A stretch of 64,000 nt of DNA, from NCBI GenBank assembly GCA_036785325.1, contig JAXIVH010000005.1, positions 4,336,669 to 4,400,668 on the forward strand, written 5' to 3'. The notes under the pieces are model-generated. The model had not been told where the DNA came from and ran no database searches. It saw nothing but the letters and a program-made list of their open reading frames with translations. This document shows, piece after piece, positions 24,112-36,192 of the stretch. This DNA comes from Urophycis tenuis. Taxonomy: Eukaryota > Chordata > Actinopteri > Gadiformes > Phycidae. Each line of letters begins with the position of its first letter. The stretch's first letter is position 1. A program made the position numbers and the translations under genes.

Positions 24112-27100
24112 TTTGACAATGAGAGTCTGGAGACGGCTCCCATAGGGTAGCGCAGAGCTGTTATATAGTCCCCTCCTGTTCAGAGCCTGTTGGCTTACTA
24201 GTCACACAGGTGGTTGAGCAGACATTTGTGGGTGCTCGCATACAAGGCATCTCTGACTAGTGAATGCAATTAGTGTGTGCGTAGCGAGGAGATGATCAAC
24301 AGCTTTCATTCTCCTCCGTAACCCAACGGTCTTACAGTATCTTGAGATGCTTTGCGTCACTCGCAAATACTGGTGTGGAAGGGGTCGTCTCAATTGAATA
24401 TCATGCGGGGATCAAGGCCCAGCTACTAAGTGTATTACACGACTGTAAGCATTAAATGCTGGATCATTATGCAAAATGTGACTCATGCTTTGGGAAGGGA
24501 AGCTTTCTGCGGATTTCATTTTCCAAGCTTGGGTTGAGAAGGCAGGATATTTCATTTAAGACCACACTGCATAACAAAGTCGTCATTTTGTGAGGAAATT
24601 AAATGTCTGACCGCTGCAAGTGTACTTTGGGGCACTGTGTGTGACACATATTGTTTTTACATAGAAAAAAAAACATAGAAAATATATAGGCTTCAATAAA
24701 AATTGTATTTGGAGAAATGCTCTCAGTGTATAGATATTTGGCGGGGTGACACCGCGTCAGGCGAGAGGCTGTCACTCGAAAGGACAAAATGGAGGCACGC
24801 GAATTCCCACTAGATGCACGGGCACTACAGCAGCGAGAGAAATAGGGAATGGAAGGTGCAGAGAGGGCCCTTTCAAAAAACAAGAAGAGAGTTTCTTTCA
24901 TCCACATGTCAAGTGTGTCTGGATGGCTCTCTTCGGCTGCCTCTCACAGGCGGAGATAACAAACAGCATTACATTCAGAGCGCAGAGGAGTGCAGATGTG
25001 TCGTAAGAAAGCAGGGAAGGCCAGAGTGGCGCCAGCGGCGTGCAAGGGGGTTTTCATCAGCGCCAAGAGGCGTGAGGATGGCGTGAGGATGCTCCTCTGG
25101 GGCCTCGGTGGAGGAAGCAGAAGGAACGTCTGTCCGGTCTTCTTTTAAATCATTATCATCATTAAACAGTAACTCTGGATTGATGGGGCTTTTTTCCCCC
25201 TTGTTCTTTGGTCCGTCTTGCGTCATTTCTTTCTTTTGTGAGCGCGGCCCGCCAGATGAAAGGTGGTGTGATTGGAGGGAAGGAGACGCAGTCGCGGTCA
25301 GCGTAGAGGCCGCTGTGTCGCTGCGTCCCGAGCGCTGACATCACAGTCCGTTGGAGTCATGAACGCATCTCCAGTGCACCGATGCAACGGTAACGTCACT
25401 AAAGGCCGTCAGCGAATACAATAGCAGAATATGATTTGTGTTCATGAGCAACAGATGCAATATCGTTGATCTTGTCCAAATCCACCACAAATCTAAATAA
25501 ATAGGAAAAATTTTGCGTGCCATTATAGGATCACATGGTGGTTTTCATCAAGTACAGAATTTGTATTGGACATGTAGTAGGAGTACAGACAAACACACCA
25601 TTGTTTATGATTCAATGTCTACCCAGATACTAATTCAACTCTAATGCGCTGTTGTATTGGAAAATTGTGTGATGAACTCAACTTGGAACTTGAAAATCAA
25701 CTGATTGATTTTTGTGGTGTCGGATTCATCTTCAGAGACAACTATGGTAGCGTTTGGGGAATATATATGAAAGTGATGAAGCATGAAAGTCTAGACTTGA
25801 AATGGCCTCTCCATCGGAAATAAGAAAACAAGCTCCAAGTAAGTTTTTTGGAGACTAATAATTCTTTCTATGAACTGTCTGTACATGAATGAATAAAGCC
25901 CCACAGGCTGTCATATGAAAGCCCCCTGTGAACTATCTGCCTGGAGCTACACTGCATGCATCAGTATGTGATTCCACTGCGGCGGCAACAGGTAGCTGTG
26001 AAATAACGAAAAAATGGTCTGTTTAGACAATGACCTACTTTCCTCCGCTGCTTTCACAGCTCCTAGTACCGTCAGGCCTTTCAGCGCTAATGTATCAACA
26101 CACAATATCATTTTTAGAAGCCTTGTCTCTACAAATGACACTGGATACGGGAGGCATGAACCCAATGGAGCGAGGACACCGGGCGTCGTGGTTTAGTCTG
26201 GGTGCACCGGGCTTCGCACCAAGAGAACATCCACATACCGGCAGTGCTGATGCGCGTGTGCCTCCGACTGGATGACTGTGGGGTATGAGCATCCTGTGAT
26301 CGGAGTTCAGGGCTGCAGCAGCATATTTGTGCGGAGGCATTTCTCTTTAACAACGACGTTTAAGTAAGAAGCCACATTTTGTTCAGGGCTTCTCATTTCA
26401 GAGAAATTCTTCTTTTCCAGGCTCCACTCGAGTATAATTGATGGAAGCGAGAATGGGCTGAGGACTGCCGCGTGTAGGAAGAGGACAATATTGGAGATGC
26501 TGTCTTTTTTACTGATTTACTATAGCAACAGAGGGCGGTTGAACAAGAACGGAATTTGCACTCGAACACTCGAAACACGAAAGGTCCGAGAACAGTTTGA
26601 AAAAACATTGGAAAGCTCTATAGAAGTAAATAACGAAAAGAATCAATAGTTTTGTATGGATGCTAAAACAAGATCTTCAGACTTCAGACGATGAACCCTA
26701 TCAGGCAATGGTTGACCTAGCCTTCCCATTAGTTATTTCTCTCCTCTCTGTCGAAGACCAATCGATATCATGCGTAATTACCGCTCACAGTTTGGTTATG
26801 TTTCGTTGCTACCGCACGCCCTTTATGAACACAAGTGCTCGCCAGTCAGCCAACTATTTGGGATGTGATTGACATATTGCTGTGTGAGTGGTAATAGATT
26901 CAGCGACACCAGGTCCATCTTGGTTTGCCCGAAGCCATATGGCGGTGATGCATTGGGAGTATAAAGTCTGAGTTAGCGCCAGGAATATTTATTCACAACT
27001 CATTTCAAAACACACTGTGCCCAGAAAAATTGCTGCAGGACATTGAAATTAATGTAATGAGAGGGTTGCATGTGTTAACACTGTGTTGATTCTGTATGTC

Positions 27101-28294
27101 GACTAGATTTGGCATTGTGATTCAGGCTTCCATCCCAAATACAAAATTTTGTCAAGTGTTAATAGCTCACAGGGTAAATATTTACTTTCTGCAATAGTTG
27201 ATGAAATCCATTTCTCTGAACACATTGATTGAAATTTGCTTCAGGGACAGAGACGTATCTCAAGATGTTGTAAACAAGGTCATGTTGAAGGCTCACATTC
27301 ATCTTTTATCTCTTTTTTTTGGATTTGTACACACATTCATTCTGCTCACATCTGCTGATGAATTGGCAAAATACATTGACACTGTATATCTTTTGGCTTA
27401 CATTGAAAGTTGATGCACATGTAGTGTACCAGGTATATTTACTGCTGTGGCTGCTTTTACATCTACAGTATCGGTAGACTTTTCACATGTATTGTACCCA
27501 TTCTATATAATTGGAAAAAAAGGGGAAAAAAAGGACGTTTTGTATCTCATTTAAAAAATCCCACATTTTATGAAAAACACACAGAATACAACAACTCCAT
27601 ATTTGGACTTTGGGGGACATGTGCGTTGTCAGGTGCCACACAGTCTGTGGTTGTGCTTGTTGGATACCAAATATATTCTGGCACATGGTGAGAGCCATTA
27701 GACTGCCGCCGGACTCCGCTAATGTAAACAGATTGAGCTCACTCAACACAGTGCAGCCGCGTCTCCATGGCTCGGCTCACCGCGACAAGAGGTGGCCATT
27801 TTTGGATGATGGGGATGAATGAGAATGTCAGCACTGTCGTGCGCTTTTCTGAAGCAGTTAGGGGGGGGGGGAAAAGCACTACAGTAAATCACTACAGTTG
27901 CATTCACACGTCGCTTTCTGTCACGAGCGTTGTCTCAAACACTGAACAGAAAACGTTGAGCCGATCCAGCCAGGTTGAAAATGAAAGTGTCATTTGTTGT
28001 GGTTTTTGCTTCAGCCACGCTCTCTTTGAGGCAAGGAAAGCCATGATCCTCTTAATTATTGCCATTATCATTTCTAAAACGCTTATTTGTCCTGAGCGGC
28101 TGAGAATAATTATCCACCCTCCATGAGCATGGTATGCAAAAAATGTTCTCTACCTCTTTTATTCCCTTCATCCTTGTTGTGTTTACTGCAGTTCAGCCCA
28201 TCTGCTTGCCGGATATGAATTTTTAATGTTTTTGCCCCCTAGCTGCATGCTGTCAACAGAAACAGATCATAACAGTGATCCAACATATATACCG

Positions 28295-28298
<4 letters not shown>

Positions 28299-28342
<44 letters not shown>
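28299..28342. repeat. (TA)n microsatellite
   Basis: About 44 bases of pure TA repeat, 270 bp beyond the 3' end of the adrenergic receptor coding region. A GT tract with interruptions follows at 28495-28530. Confidence 0.95.
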
Positions 28343-28347
<5 letters not shown>

Positions 28348-28611
28348 ATAACAAGCACTTTAAAGTCCTCCAGAAAGAAAAGGATTACAGCTGTGTGTGC
28401 CAATGTTTTGCAGTTGTGCATGTTGAACTGAGACATGAGTCATGTGTAATTGCATCACGTGGGCGACGTGTGCAAAAGAACGTCTCCTGTCTCATGTGTG
28501 TGTGTGTGTGTTTGTGTGTGTGTGCGCGTGCACGGAAAGCCTCTGCGATTAATATTCTGAATGCACGCGCGCGTGTCCATACATTAAAGCCCCGCTAAAA
28601 GGTCCCAAACC

Positions 28612-31411
28612 TTATTTGCCCTTACGAGGCCGACACAAAATCTTCTCGAAGGCCCTTCTGAAGTCTCTGTTGAATATCGTGTATATTATCGGATTGAGGG
28701 AGCTATTACAGTAGCCAATCCAAAAGAACAGGTTGAACAGCGTGTCGGGGATCGTGCACCTCTCCCTGCACACGGCGTGGAGGCTGTAGGTGAAGAAGAA
28801 GGGGAACCAGCACAGGACGAACACCCCCATCACCACGGCCAGCACGAAGGTGAAGCGCTTCTCCCTCATCTGGGCCACTTTGGTCTTGGACAGCGAGGCG
28901 TGGCTGCCCGGCAGGTGCAGCGGCGGCGGCGGCAGCAGGAGGTGGTGGGAGCACGGGTCCGACGTCGACACCCACGACAGTGAGGGGCAGGAGGGGGCGC
29001 GAGGAGGCGGCGGGGGCATGAGGCTGCACGCCGGCCCTTTGTCCCTCGCCCCGTCCGTCTCCCCCGTCGGCCCCCTGCCGCTCGCCCGCCGGGTGAACGC
29101 GAAGGACGGCGTGAAGTAGGACGAGGACGAGGACGACGACGTCTTGTTGTCGGACCGGCAGCTCTTCTCCTCCAGCTCGATGTCCTCCAGCTGCCTCTGC
29201 CTGTGGAGGCCGTCGCCGTGGCCGGCCACCACGGCCGAGCCGCGGCGGCAGGCCACGCGCGGGCTCTCCGACTGGAACCAGGACCGGGCCAGGCCGGAGC
29301 CGCCGCCCCGGAAGTTCCCGCTGGCGGCGTCGAAGCACGTCTCTGAGTGGGACGGCTGCCGCTCGGCGCCGTTCTTGGCCACGAACACGGTGGAGGCGCG
29401 CTGCTTGGCCACGCGGTAGATCTTGCAGTACACCAGAATCATGATGACCCCCGGGGCGAAGAAGGACACCAGGCAGGAGGAGAGGATGTACCAGGTCTGG
29501 TTGTTGAGCAGACACTTGTGCTGGAGGGTCTCCTTTGTGTCCTGCCGCCCGGAGTCCGACTCGTCCTGGTGGGACATGAGCAGCGGCGGGGACGAGATGA
29601 TGGTGGAGATCAGCCACACAACGCTGATCATGGTCTTCACGCGCTTGGGCGTCCTCTTGCGGTTGTAGCTGACGGCCTTGGTGACCGACCAGTAGCGGTC
29701 CAGACTGATGGCGCACAGGTGGACAATGGAGGAGGTACAGAAGAGAACGTCCAGAGCGAGGTAGAAGGAGCACCAGGTGGGACCAAAGTACCAGTAGCCC
29801 ATTACCTGGAAAGGAAATCAGGGGTTTTAGTCACGTTTAGTCAGCAAGGGCCCGGACCTGGAAACGTGGGTTCTGTTGTTCTTCTGGCCTTTCATCCAAC
29901 TAACCCTAAGCCCTTTGTCAGTTACCAGTCACAACATGTTTATGTCTTCAATGTCCCATGTCTGCTCGTACCATAACACCTGAAAGTGAAGCAGTCTGAA
30001 GAAGAGGGTTGAACCTCTGCTCCAAAAGCATGACTGCACAACATGACATTTCTTAACACCTTTCACGTTGAGGCTGAACAATGATACCAAACAATAAATG
30101 TTTATATTGAGCACTAGATTGAATTAAATAACTCAATGGATGAGCTGCAGCCCTCACTTGCTCTATAAAGGAACAACAAAGGTAATCCTTCAAAAAGAGG
30201 GCAAATCAGAGAAACCCCCCCCTTGGTGGCCACGTCCTTTGTCTGAATACATAGGAAGCCGAGGAATTATTCATTGATCCTTTGTCACAGTCTGGCCAGA
30301 ATGCACATGATGGTGATTATGCCCAGGCAGTGTGAGCAGTAGGGGTGCAAAACATTTCCTTGAGAAAAAGAGAAGGTTACTCCACAAGCGAATCATAAAA
30401 AATTTGGAAATGTTTTGGGACAGGATATGTAATTACATAGTCAAACGTCTGCCCCATTGAGCAGTAATGCGTTGTGGCTGACTGGGCTGTGAAAGATGGG
30501 TTTGTTCGGCAACATTTAATAGAAATTTTTACAATAATGACAACCCACCAGGAATGTCGAGATATCAAAACTGAAAGTGAAATGAAAAGCACCAATTATT
30601 TCAACAACAAAAAAAAACTGCTGCAGTAAAAGAAGAACTTGAAAACGATCACAGCGGTACTTTTGGACATGTACAAGACTATGCTGTAATTTGCTGATAG
30701 CAATTTCATTCATGGTTTTAATGGATCTGTAATGGAATGATTGTAGCATCTAATTATATATATATTTTGGGGGGTTTTGTCACGTCCCCCAGTGTGCAGC
30801 AAGGCAGACTATATTGTACTATTCATAGAGCAGAAGGTTAACTTCAGGGTTTTTTAAGATGGACCCCTGTTTCCCCATCAGGTTGGGTGCAAGTGACTAC
30901 TGTGGATGACCGTTCGTATCGTGTGAGGTGAAACGCCAGGTAGCCTTTACAAAGAAGCCCCCCCCCCCCCCCCCACCTTGACTCACAAAGAGAAGCCACT
31001 GAACAGTAGCAATGGAGGAAAAACACATTCCCATGGATCAAACAACAGTGGCACCCCCGTATCCCACAGAGACAACCAACAAACAAACCACCTCACCTCA
31101 TTGGCCAAGGAGAAGGGGATGACGGACGTGGCCACCAGGATGTCTGCCGACGCCAGGGACACCAGGAACAGGTTCTGCGGGGCGCGCAGCGCTCTGCTGG
31201 TGAACACGGCCACCACCACCAGCACGTTGCCCACCACGGTGCCCAGGATGACCACGGCCACCAGCAGGACGATGACAATCGACGCCAGCCTGGAGTGCGG
31301 CGGCGCGGGAGACTGCGGCGAGGCGGGGGCCGTGTGGTTAAAGCCCTCCAGAGAAGAGTTGTGCGCCGGTGCCGTTGTCATGAAAGGTGGCCCGGTCTCT
31401 GTGATGTCCAT
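28612..31411 (-). CDS. adra2d: Alpha-2D-type adrenergic receptor (two coding exons)
   Basis: A Gi-coupled receptor for noradrenaline and adrenaline, 502 aa. Coding exons: 31411-31097 and 29805-28612. They join between Glu105 and Val106 (SLANE/VMGYWYF) with GAG|GTGAGG and TTTCCAG|GTA. The ATG at 31411 has a purine at -3 and G at +4; an upstream GTG opens the same frame but is not used as start. Visible features: N-glycosylation sites in NSS and NHT; TM1 (VGNVLVVVAVFTSRAL); TM2 (LASADILVA); amine-binding D124 in LALDVLFCTSS; D141-R-Y; TM6 FVLCWFPFFFTYSL; TM7 NSSLNPIIY; and a C-terminal Cys for palmitoylation. The ASTVFVAKNG segment starting loop 3 and the KVAQMREKRFTF block point to the alpha-2D subtype, lost in placental mammals, rather than 2A, 2B or 2C. 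Loop 3 is long, with a run of eight Ser and several Pro runs. A 1291-bp intron here is unusual, since mammalian ADRA2 coding regions are intronless. Confidence 0.93.
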
Positions 31412-31899
31412 CCTGGCTACTCCATCTTGGCTAAGATCAACATTATAACCCCCATTCTCTCCTCCCACGCGTTAAAGATCCTCTCGCTTCCTGTGAAAAG
31501 AAAGTTTGTCAAATGGCTATATTAGGAATATTGCATTCTGACCAACGCAGGCTTCAAAATACATGAAGCCAACATTGCCCGGTGTGGGAGGTGTATATTT
31601 GTTTAGTTAGAAAGACGTATATTGTTACCTTACAAGGGTGTTAATCCCCACAAACGTCAGGTCAGCTCAGAAGTTGTGCTGCGTGAGACCCAAATGAAAA
31701 TGTTGGGCTTGATGGCGTCCAACAGTCTTTGTCTTGAATTTAAACAGAAAATTGAATGCAAGATGTGAACAAAGTGTATTTTCACATTCAAAATACAACT
31801 TCAAATGACGTCCACCACATAGATGAAAAATAAAACTTGGGAGAGGTCTTTTTCCGAGCGGTCAAATTCCACCGTTCACAAGAGGAAAAAAGACAGACG

Positions 31900-32197
31900 T
31901 GTAAAAACAAAATCAGAGACAAAAGAAGAGGGTGCAAAAATTGAAGAAATAAAGCGAGGAGTCCGAGGACGAGGAAGGCGAAGGGCGGCTGGGAGGTGGA
32001 CGAGGAGTCAGAGTTTGGCGGAGGGATGAAGGCATGAGGAGATGTGGAGAGAATACAGACGGAGGAGAAGAAGAAAGGAGGTCTCCAGCTCCATGCACAA
32101 TGCGCTCTGAGGCTGGATGACACCGCTGCTGCTACTGCCGCTTCTCCACGGCTGGAACCGAGCGAGGGAGAGCGAGGGAGAGAGAGGGAGAGAGAGA

Positions 32198-32238
<41 letters not shown>

Positions 32239-32465
32239 CGAGAAAAAGAGAGAGAGACAGATGAAAGGAGAGTGTGCGAGGAGTGGAGATGAGAGTGGGA
32301 GAGAAGTGGATGGTATGAGAGGAGGAGAAGGAGAGCAGGAGCAGGAGATGAGCCAGTAGGAGTGGAGAGAAGAGCCGGTCATTGGAGCACAGGAGAGTGA
32401 AGTTGAGAAGGAGGAGGAGAAGGAGGAGGAGGAGGAGGGAGGAGTGGGGAGAGTAAAGAGGAGGA
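31900..32465. repeat. Purine-rich strand with (GA)n core, upstream of adra2d
   Basis: The + strand is dominated by G and A for more than 500 bp, with an almost pure (GAGA/GGGA)n core at about 32158-32262 and GGA triplets at about 32405-32445. In the adra2d transcript direction this is polypyrimidine. Such tracts can form triplex DNA and recruit GAGA-type factors; any role here is inferred. Confidence 0.85.
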
Positions 32466-33078
32466 TGAATTAGAAGTGAAATACAGAAGAAGATCAGAGA
32501 GCATCATGAGACACGTGAAGGGGGGGGGGGGGGGTCTTATTAGAGCTCAGCAGGCGAACACAAGAGGATGCCAGACCCAAGTGAGACAACGACGCCAGGC
32601 GGTGGGAGACGTCACACTGGCTTCCAGCCGTCGGGGATCCTGCGTGTCGCCCCGATGGGGGGGCACACCTCCACCAAACGGGAGGTGACCACGGCGAGTG
32701 CGGTGGAGGTGTAGCAAATGGCGTGCGCCACGCCATCTGAGACAGAGGCGGGCGCTCCGTGTGACGGCTGTCCGTGAAGCACGCCGTCTGTGGGAATTTT
32801 TTTTTCCTGACAAGCCAATTCCGTTGCATGTGATGACACTAATCTGCTTGTGGATTTTAAAAACAGCTTTTTAAAGTAACACACAGCCAGCAGCAGTGTG
32901 ACGTCATGATCCCACTAGATGGGGAGCAGGGGGATAAAAAGCAATCCAGTGAAACCGAGGCTCCAGTGAATAGTCTGTCTCTTCTGGTCTAGTCTGAGTA
33001 AACACACATTACATCTGCCAGTGCCCTCGGTTAAGACCAGGAGATGCAATTGACGTTTCACCTCTGCTAGCACAATAT

Positions 33079-33147
33079 TGTATGTATGTATGTATGTATG
33101 TATGTATGTATGTATGTATGTATGTATGTATGTATGTATGTATGTAT
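33079..33147. repeat. (TATG)n microsatellite
   Basis: About 17 tandem copies of TATG followed by diverged ATGCATAC palindromic units. Confidence 0.95.
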
Positions 33148-33776
33148 TTATGCATACTGCATGTATGCATACATGCAGACATTGATGAATATATCAAGAA
33201 TTGTTTATGTAAAAATATCTAACTTATATTTTGGGATTCAAATTTGATTCAAAATGTTTTCTTGTAATAAATTGCCATATAGGGAATGCAAATTTGAATA
33301 GTTTTGAATAGTTTGACACTTATGTACTTATATGTAGTTCTATAAATATACGTAACACTTATATGTAATTCTACTGAAACTGCAGTATCCTCTGTTGCAG
33401 GATCATGCAACTCCCTTTGCTTCTGTCTCACAAGATGGCGCCTGGCCTGATGTAACTTCACATTTACCCTAACGAGACTGTGACTCCGCAGTCTCATACG
33501 AAGCCATGCAGAATGTAACAGGATTAACATTTGCCAAAAACCTTTACTCTCAGCGCAGACCAACACAAATCGATGGATTTGCTTCATCGGCCCCGGACGT
33601 GCAAAAATCACCCGCACAAACCATCCCCAAATGTCCCACCTGGGATTAACGAAGTAAATATTATCTAATCCTATTTGACACGGCAGAAAGGTGCCGTAAT
33701 TTGTAATCAGTGGTTGAGCATCCACAGCTGCCACTCAACCAATTAGAGCTCATTTGACACGTGCACTATCTTTATA

Positions 33777-33804
<28 letters not shown>
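33777..33804. repeat. Poly-C run (28 C)
   Basis: The longest homopolymer in the window, 28 consecutive C. Two overlapping poly-Pro ORFs arise from it. Confidence 0.95.
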
Positions 33805-33807
<3 letters not shown>

Positions 33808-36192
33808 TGTCTCCCCTGCAACAGCCCGCATGAAGCTGAAATCCCCTCTGCTGGCACTCAGCGTAGCCGGCGGTCACTCTGGGTTCACCCACACCTGGCG
33901 GCACTCATCTGTGCCCTGTGGCCCCCGGACTCCCCTGTTGCTTGGCTGATAAACAGTGTCTGGCATCGCCAGGGTGGAACCATCTAGACACCGACTCACG
34001 CGTGCCGTCTCGGCACGGAGGCGAGGGGAGCTCCCCGCGCTCCACGGCGCCCCCTCGCCTCAAACTCAAACCCGCGGACGGCCTGACCCACCATGACGGT
34101 CGCTTTGACCCGGGACCTACCAAATATATATGTATATATATTTTTTTTTCTTTTTGCTATTCAATTAGAAATACTTGAATCGACCCATTTCACTGTACAG
34201 TATATCTTAACATAGCAACCGTCCGACAAATTAATGAAAAAATGTAGGTCTAAAATATGAAAGATGGATATATAAAAAAAAAATTACACATATCCCACAA
34301 TGCATTGGGTCCCCTGCCGCAGCCCACTCACGGGTCACGGCCGTGAGCATCTCTGGAGGCGCTCTCCTCCCATCACGTGGAGGTGTGCTGCAAGTGTCCT
34401 CCTGGGAGCACTTTCATTTCGTTTGACTCGTCTATTGTGCTCTGCATGGCGCCCGCTGTTGTTGTCCTGTGTAACAAGCGCTGACTCATGAGTTGATATT
34501 TCAAGAAAATGAAGGCTGGGCTATTTAGGAAGGTTAGATGTTCCTCACTTCTCCTCACCATGCTCTCTGCAAAGAAGCGGACATCGGCGTCTCCTGCCTT
34601 TACCTCTACACCGGGTTGACTGCACCTGGAGTGTGTCTGTGTGTGTGTGTGTGTGTCTGTGGGGGGGGGGGGTGATTGTTTCGACATTTTGTAATATTTC
34701 ACAAGAAATAAGTGTTGGTTTCGACGAAAACGTTACATAACTCGATGTTCAGTTGCTCCAATGTGGATTGTTTATTTTGATTGTTGAACGTCACTTTCTT
34801 CGGATAACAGCGTGAATACACGTGAATTCACCTTCATTTTGTAACTCCCTCTATGTGTGGCGATGCAACTGGCAATCTCTTCAGGCCCCCCCGCTGTATG
34901 ACAATTGCGACACTTACAAAGGCAATTATGTTTGCATGACTCACTTTGAGTTGATCGTTTAGCACCTCTCCTGACACGCAGGTAATAAAGCAAACATTCC
35001 CTAATTAAGGAACCCCATCAGCCACAGCACTTGACACCAAGCCCAGGGCCGACACACAGCTGAGTCACCCTGGGGTTTGAGTGGACGGCTGCACTCACTC
35101 ACTGTTTATAGGAAGGCTGCTGATTTCTGCTCGACAGCCCTGCTGCAACCAAGAGTTTAGCCTAACCAAAGCCCCCTTTCACTCTTTCTCACACACACAC
35201 ACACACACGCGCACGCACACACACAGAGTTGGGCGAGAAAGTGTGGATGTGAGTCACAGCTCTTGTACTGACATGGACAGAGAAGAAGCAGAGGCAGCCA
35301 GGCAGATAAATGGAGAGAGATGTACAATAACAATAGACCGCGAGGGGAATAACCACGCAGAGCGGACACACAGGTGCGCTGCGCCGTGGGACAGGAGGGC
35401 AACAACAAGAGGATAAATGAATAACAAGATGATACAAGGCACCCTCTCTCTCCACACACATATACACACACACACACACACACGTGTTAGAAATGAATGC
35501 CGCCTTTATTAGCAGAGCATTGCGCCGCAGTGTACAGGCCAATCGCGGTGCAGAGGAGGATCGCCGCTAATTCTTCACGATGCTGCGTTGACACCAACAA
35601 TGTGTTGGTGTCTCCCGTCTGGAGGACCGTCCGTTGAGTAAAAAGTGGGTCTCTTTCCTCCTCTTACGTCAGGGCTCGTTAAAACGCAGAGGGTGGTGGC
35701 CTGGTTTTATGTTATTTTACACACACACAACACTTTTAACTCAACACATGTCTGGGAAGGTCATTTGTCATCGTTGTCTTCTGTGTACACGCGACATACG
35801 AGAGCCCTCAGGGCACTGGACATCTGTCACGCTCCGACTGATTAAAAAAATAAAAAAAGTAAAAAACTACAAACATCGGAGGTCAACCGAATTAGCAACT
35901 GCGCAATGGACACAGCGTATGTTTTGTTGAACAACAGCTGAACAAAGTACTCATGGACAACACCGCAGACACAACGGGGGAAACTTGGGAGGCGTCTTGA
36001 GCTGCGAGTCTCGGCTCCACTCCCAGTGTCGCACCACCGCGCTCAGCTGGCCACGGACCGCCATGAAAGGCCACGGGGCGCGCGTCTGACGCCCGGCGAC
36101 CTCTGAGCAGGTAATTTCTGCAGCTCCTCCCCAGTGACGCTCCAGCAGCTGGGGGGGGGGGGGCGGGGGGGGGGCCACGCCCTCCTCCTCCT

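Larger units (their letters stand above)
18902..28611. other. Gene-poor region between ctsd and the adrenergic receptor
   Basis: About 9.7 kb with no exon or domain I can support. It includes the ctsd promoter, retroposon pieces near 20090-20330, a (CA)n tract at 21990-22110, a LINE fragment at 22935-23165, a purine-rich zone with two poly-G runs at 23518-23670, an inverted pair of TTAATCAGC motifs at 24079-24111, and a (TA)n tract at 28299-28342. The stretches 24.1-28.2 kb are mostly unique AT-moderate sequence. They could hold distal regulatory elements for the receptor gene, but nothing in the sequence proves this. Confidence 0.5.
31412..36192. other. Intergenic region between adra2d and the zinc-finger gene
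   Basis: About 4.8 kb with no exon I can support. The part next to adra2d (31412-32500) is its probable 5' UTR and promoter zone and is strikingly purine-rich on the + strand. Further right are a (TATG)n tract, C28 and G12 runs, CA tracts near 35190-35225 and 35460-35482, and a short perfect hairpin at 35589-35611 (10-bp arms GACACCAACA/TGTTGGTGTC, 3-nt loop). The 161-codon open frame at 33249-33734 on the minus strand begins with GTG and matches nothing I recognise. Confidence 0.5.

Noticed and set aside
28706..29773. Second minus-strand ORF of 355 codons
   Set aside because: A frame-shifted shadow of the GC-rich adra2d exon, Arg/Pro/Gly-rich with no family match.
29347..29976. Plus-strand ORF of 209 codons
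   Set aside because: Antisense to adra2d exon 2. The receptor frame is unambiguous.
28612..31411. Dopamine D4 receptor, suggested by neighbours on human 11p15.5
   Set aside because: The TM3, TM6 and loop 3 sequences are those of an alpha-2 adrenergic receptor, not a dopamine receptor.
33249..33734. Minus-strand ORF of 161 codons between adra2d and the zinc-finger gene
   Set aside because: It starts with GTG, has no recognisable domain or promoter context, and its composition is not distinctive. Spliced reads could rescue it.
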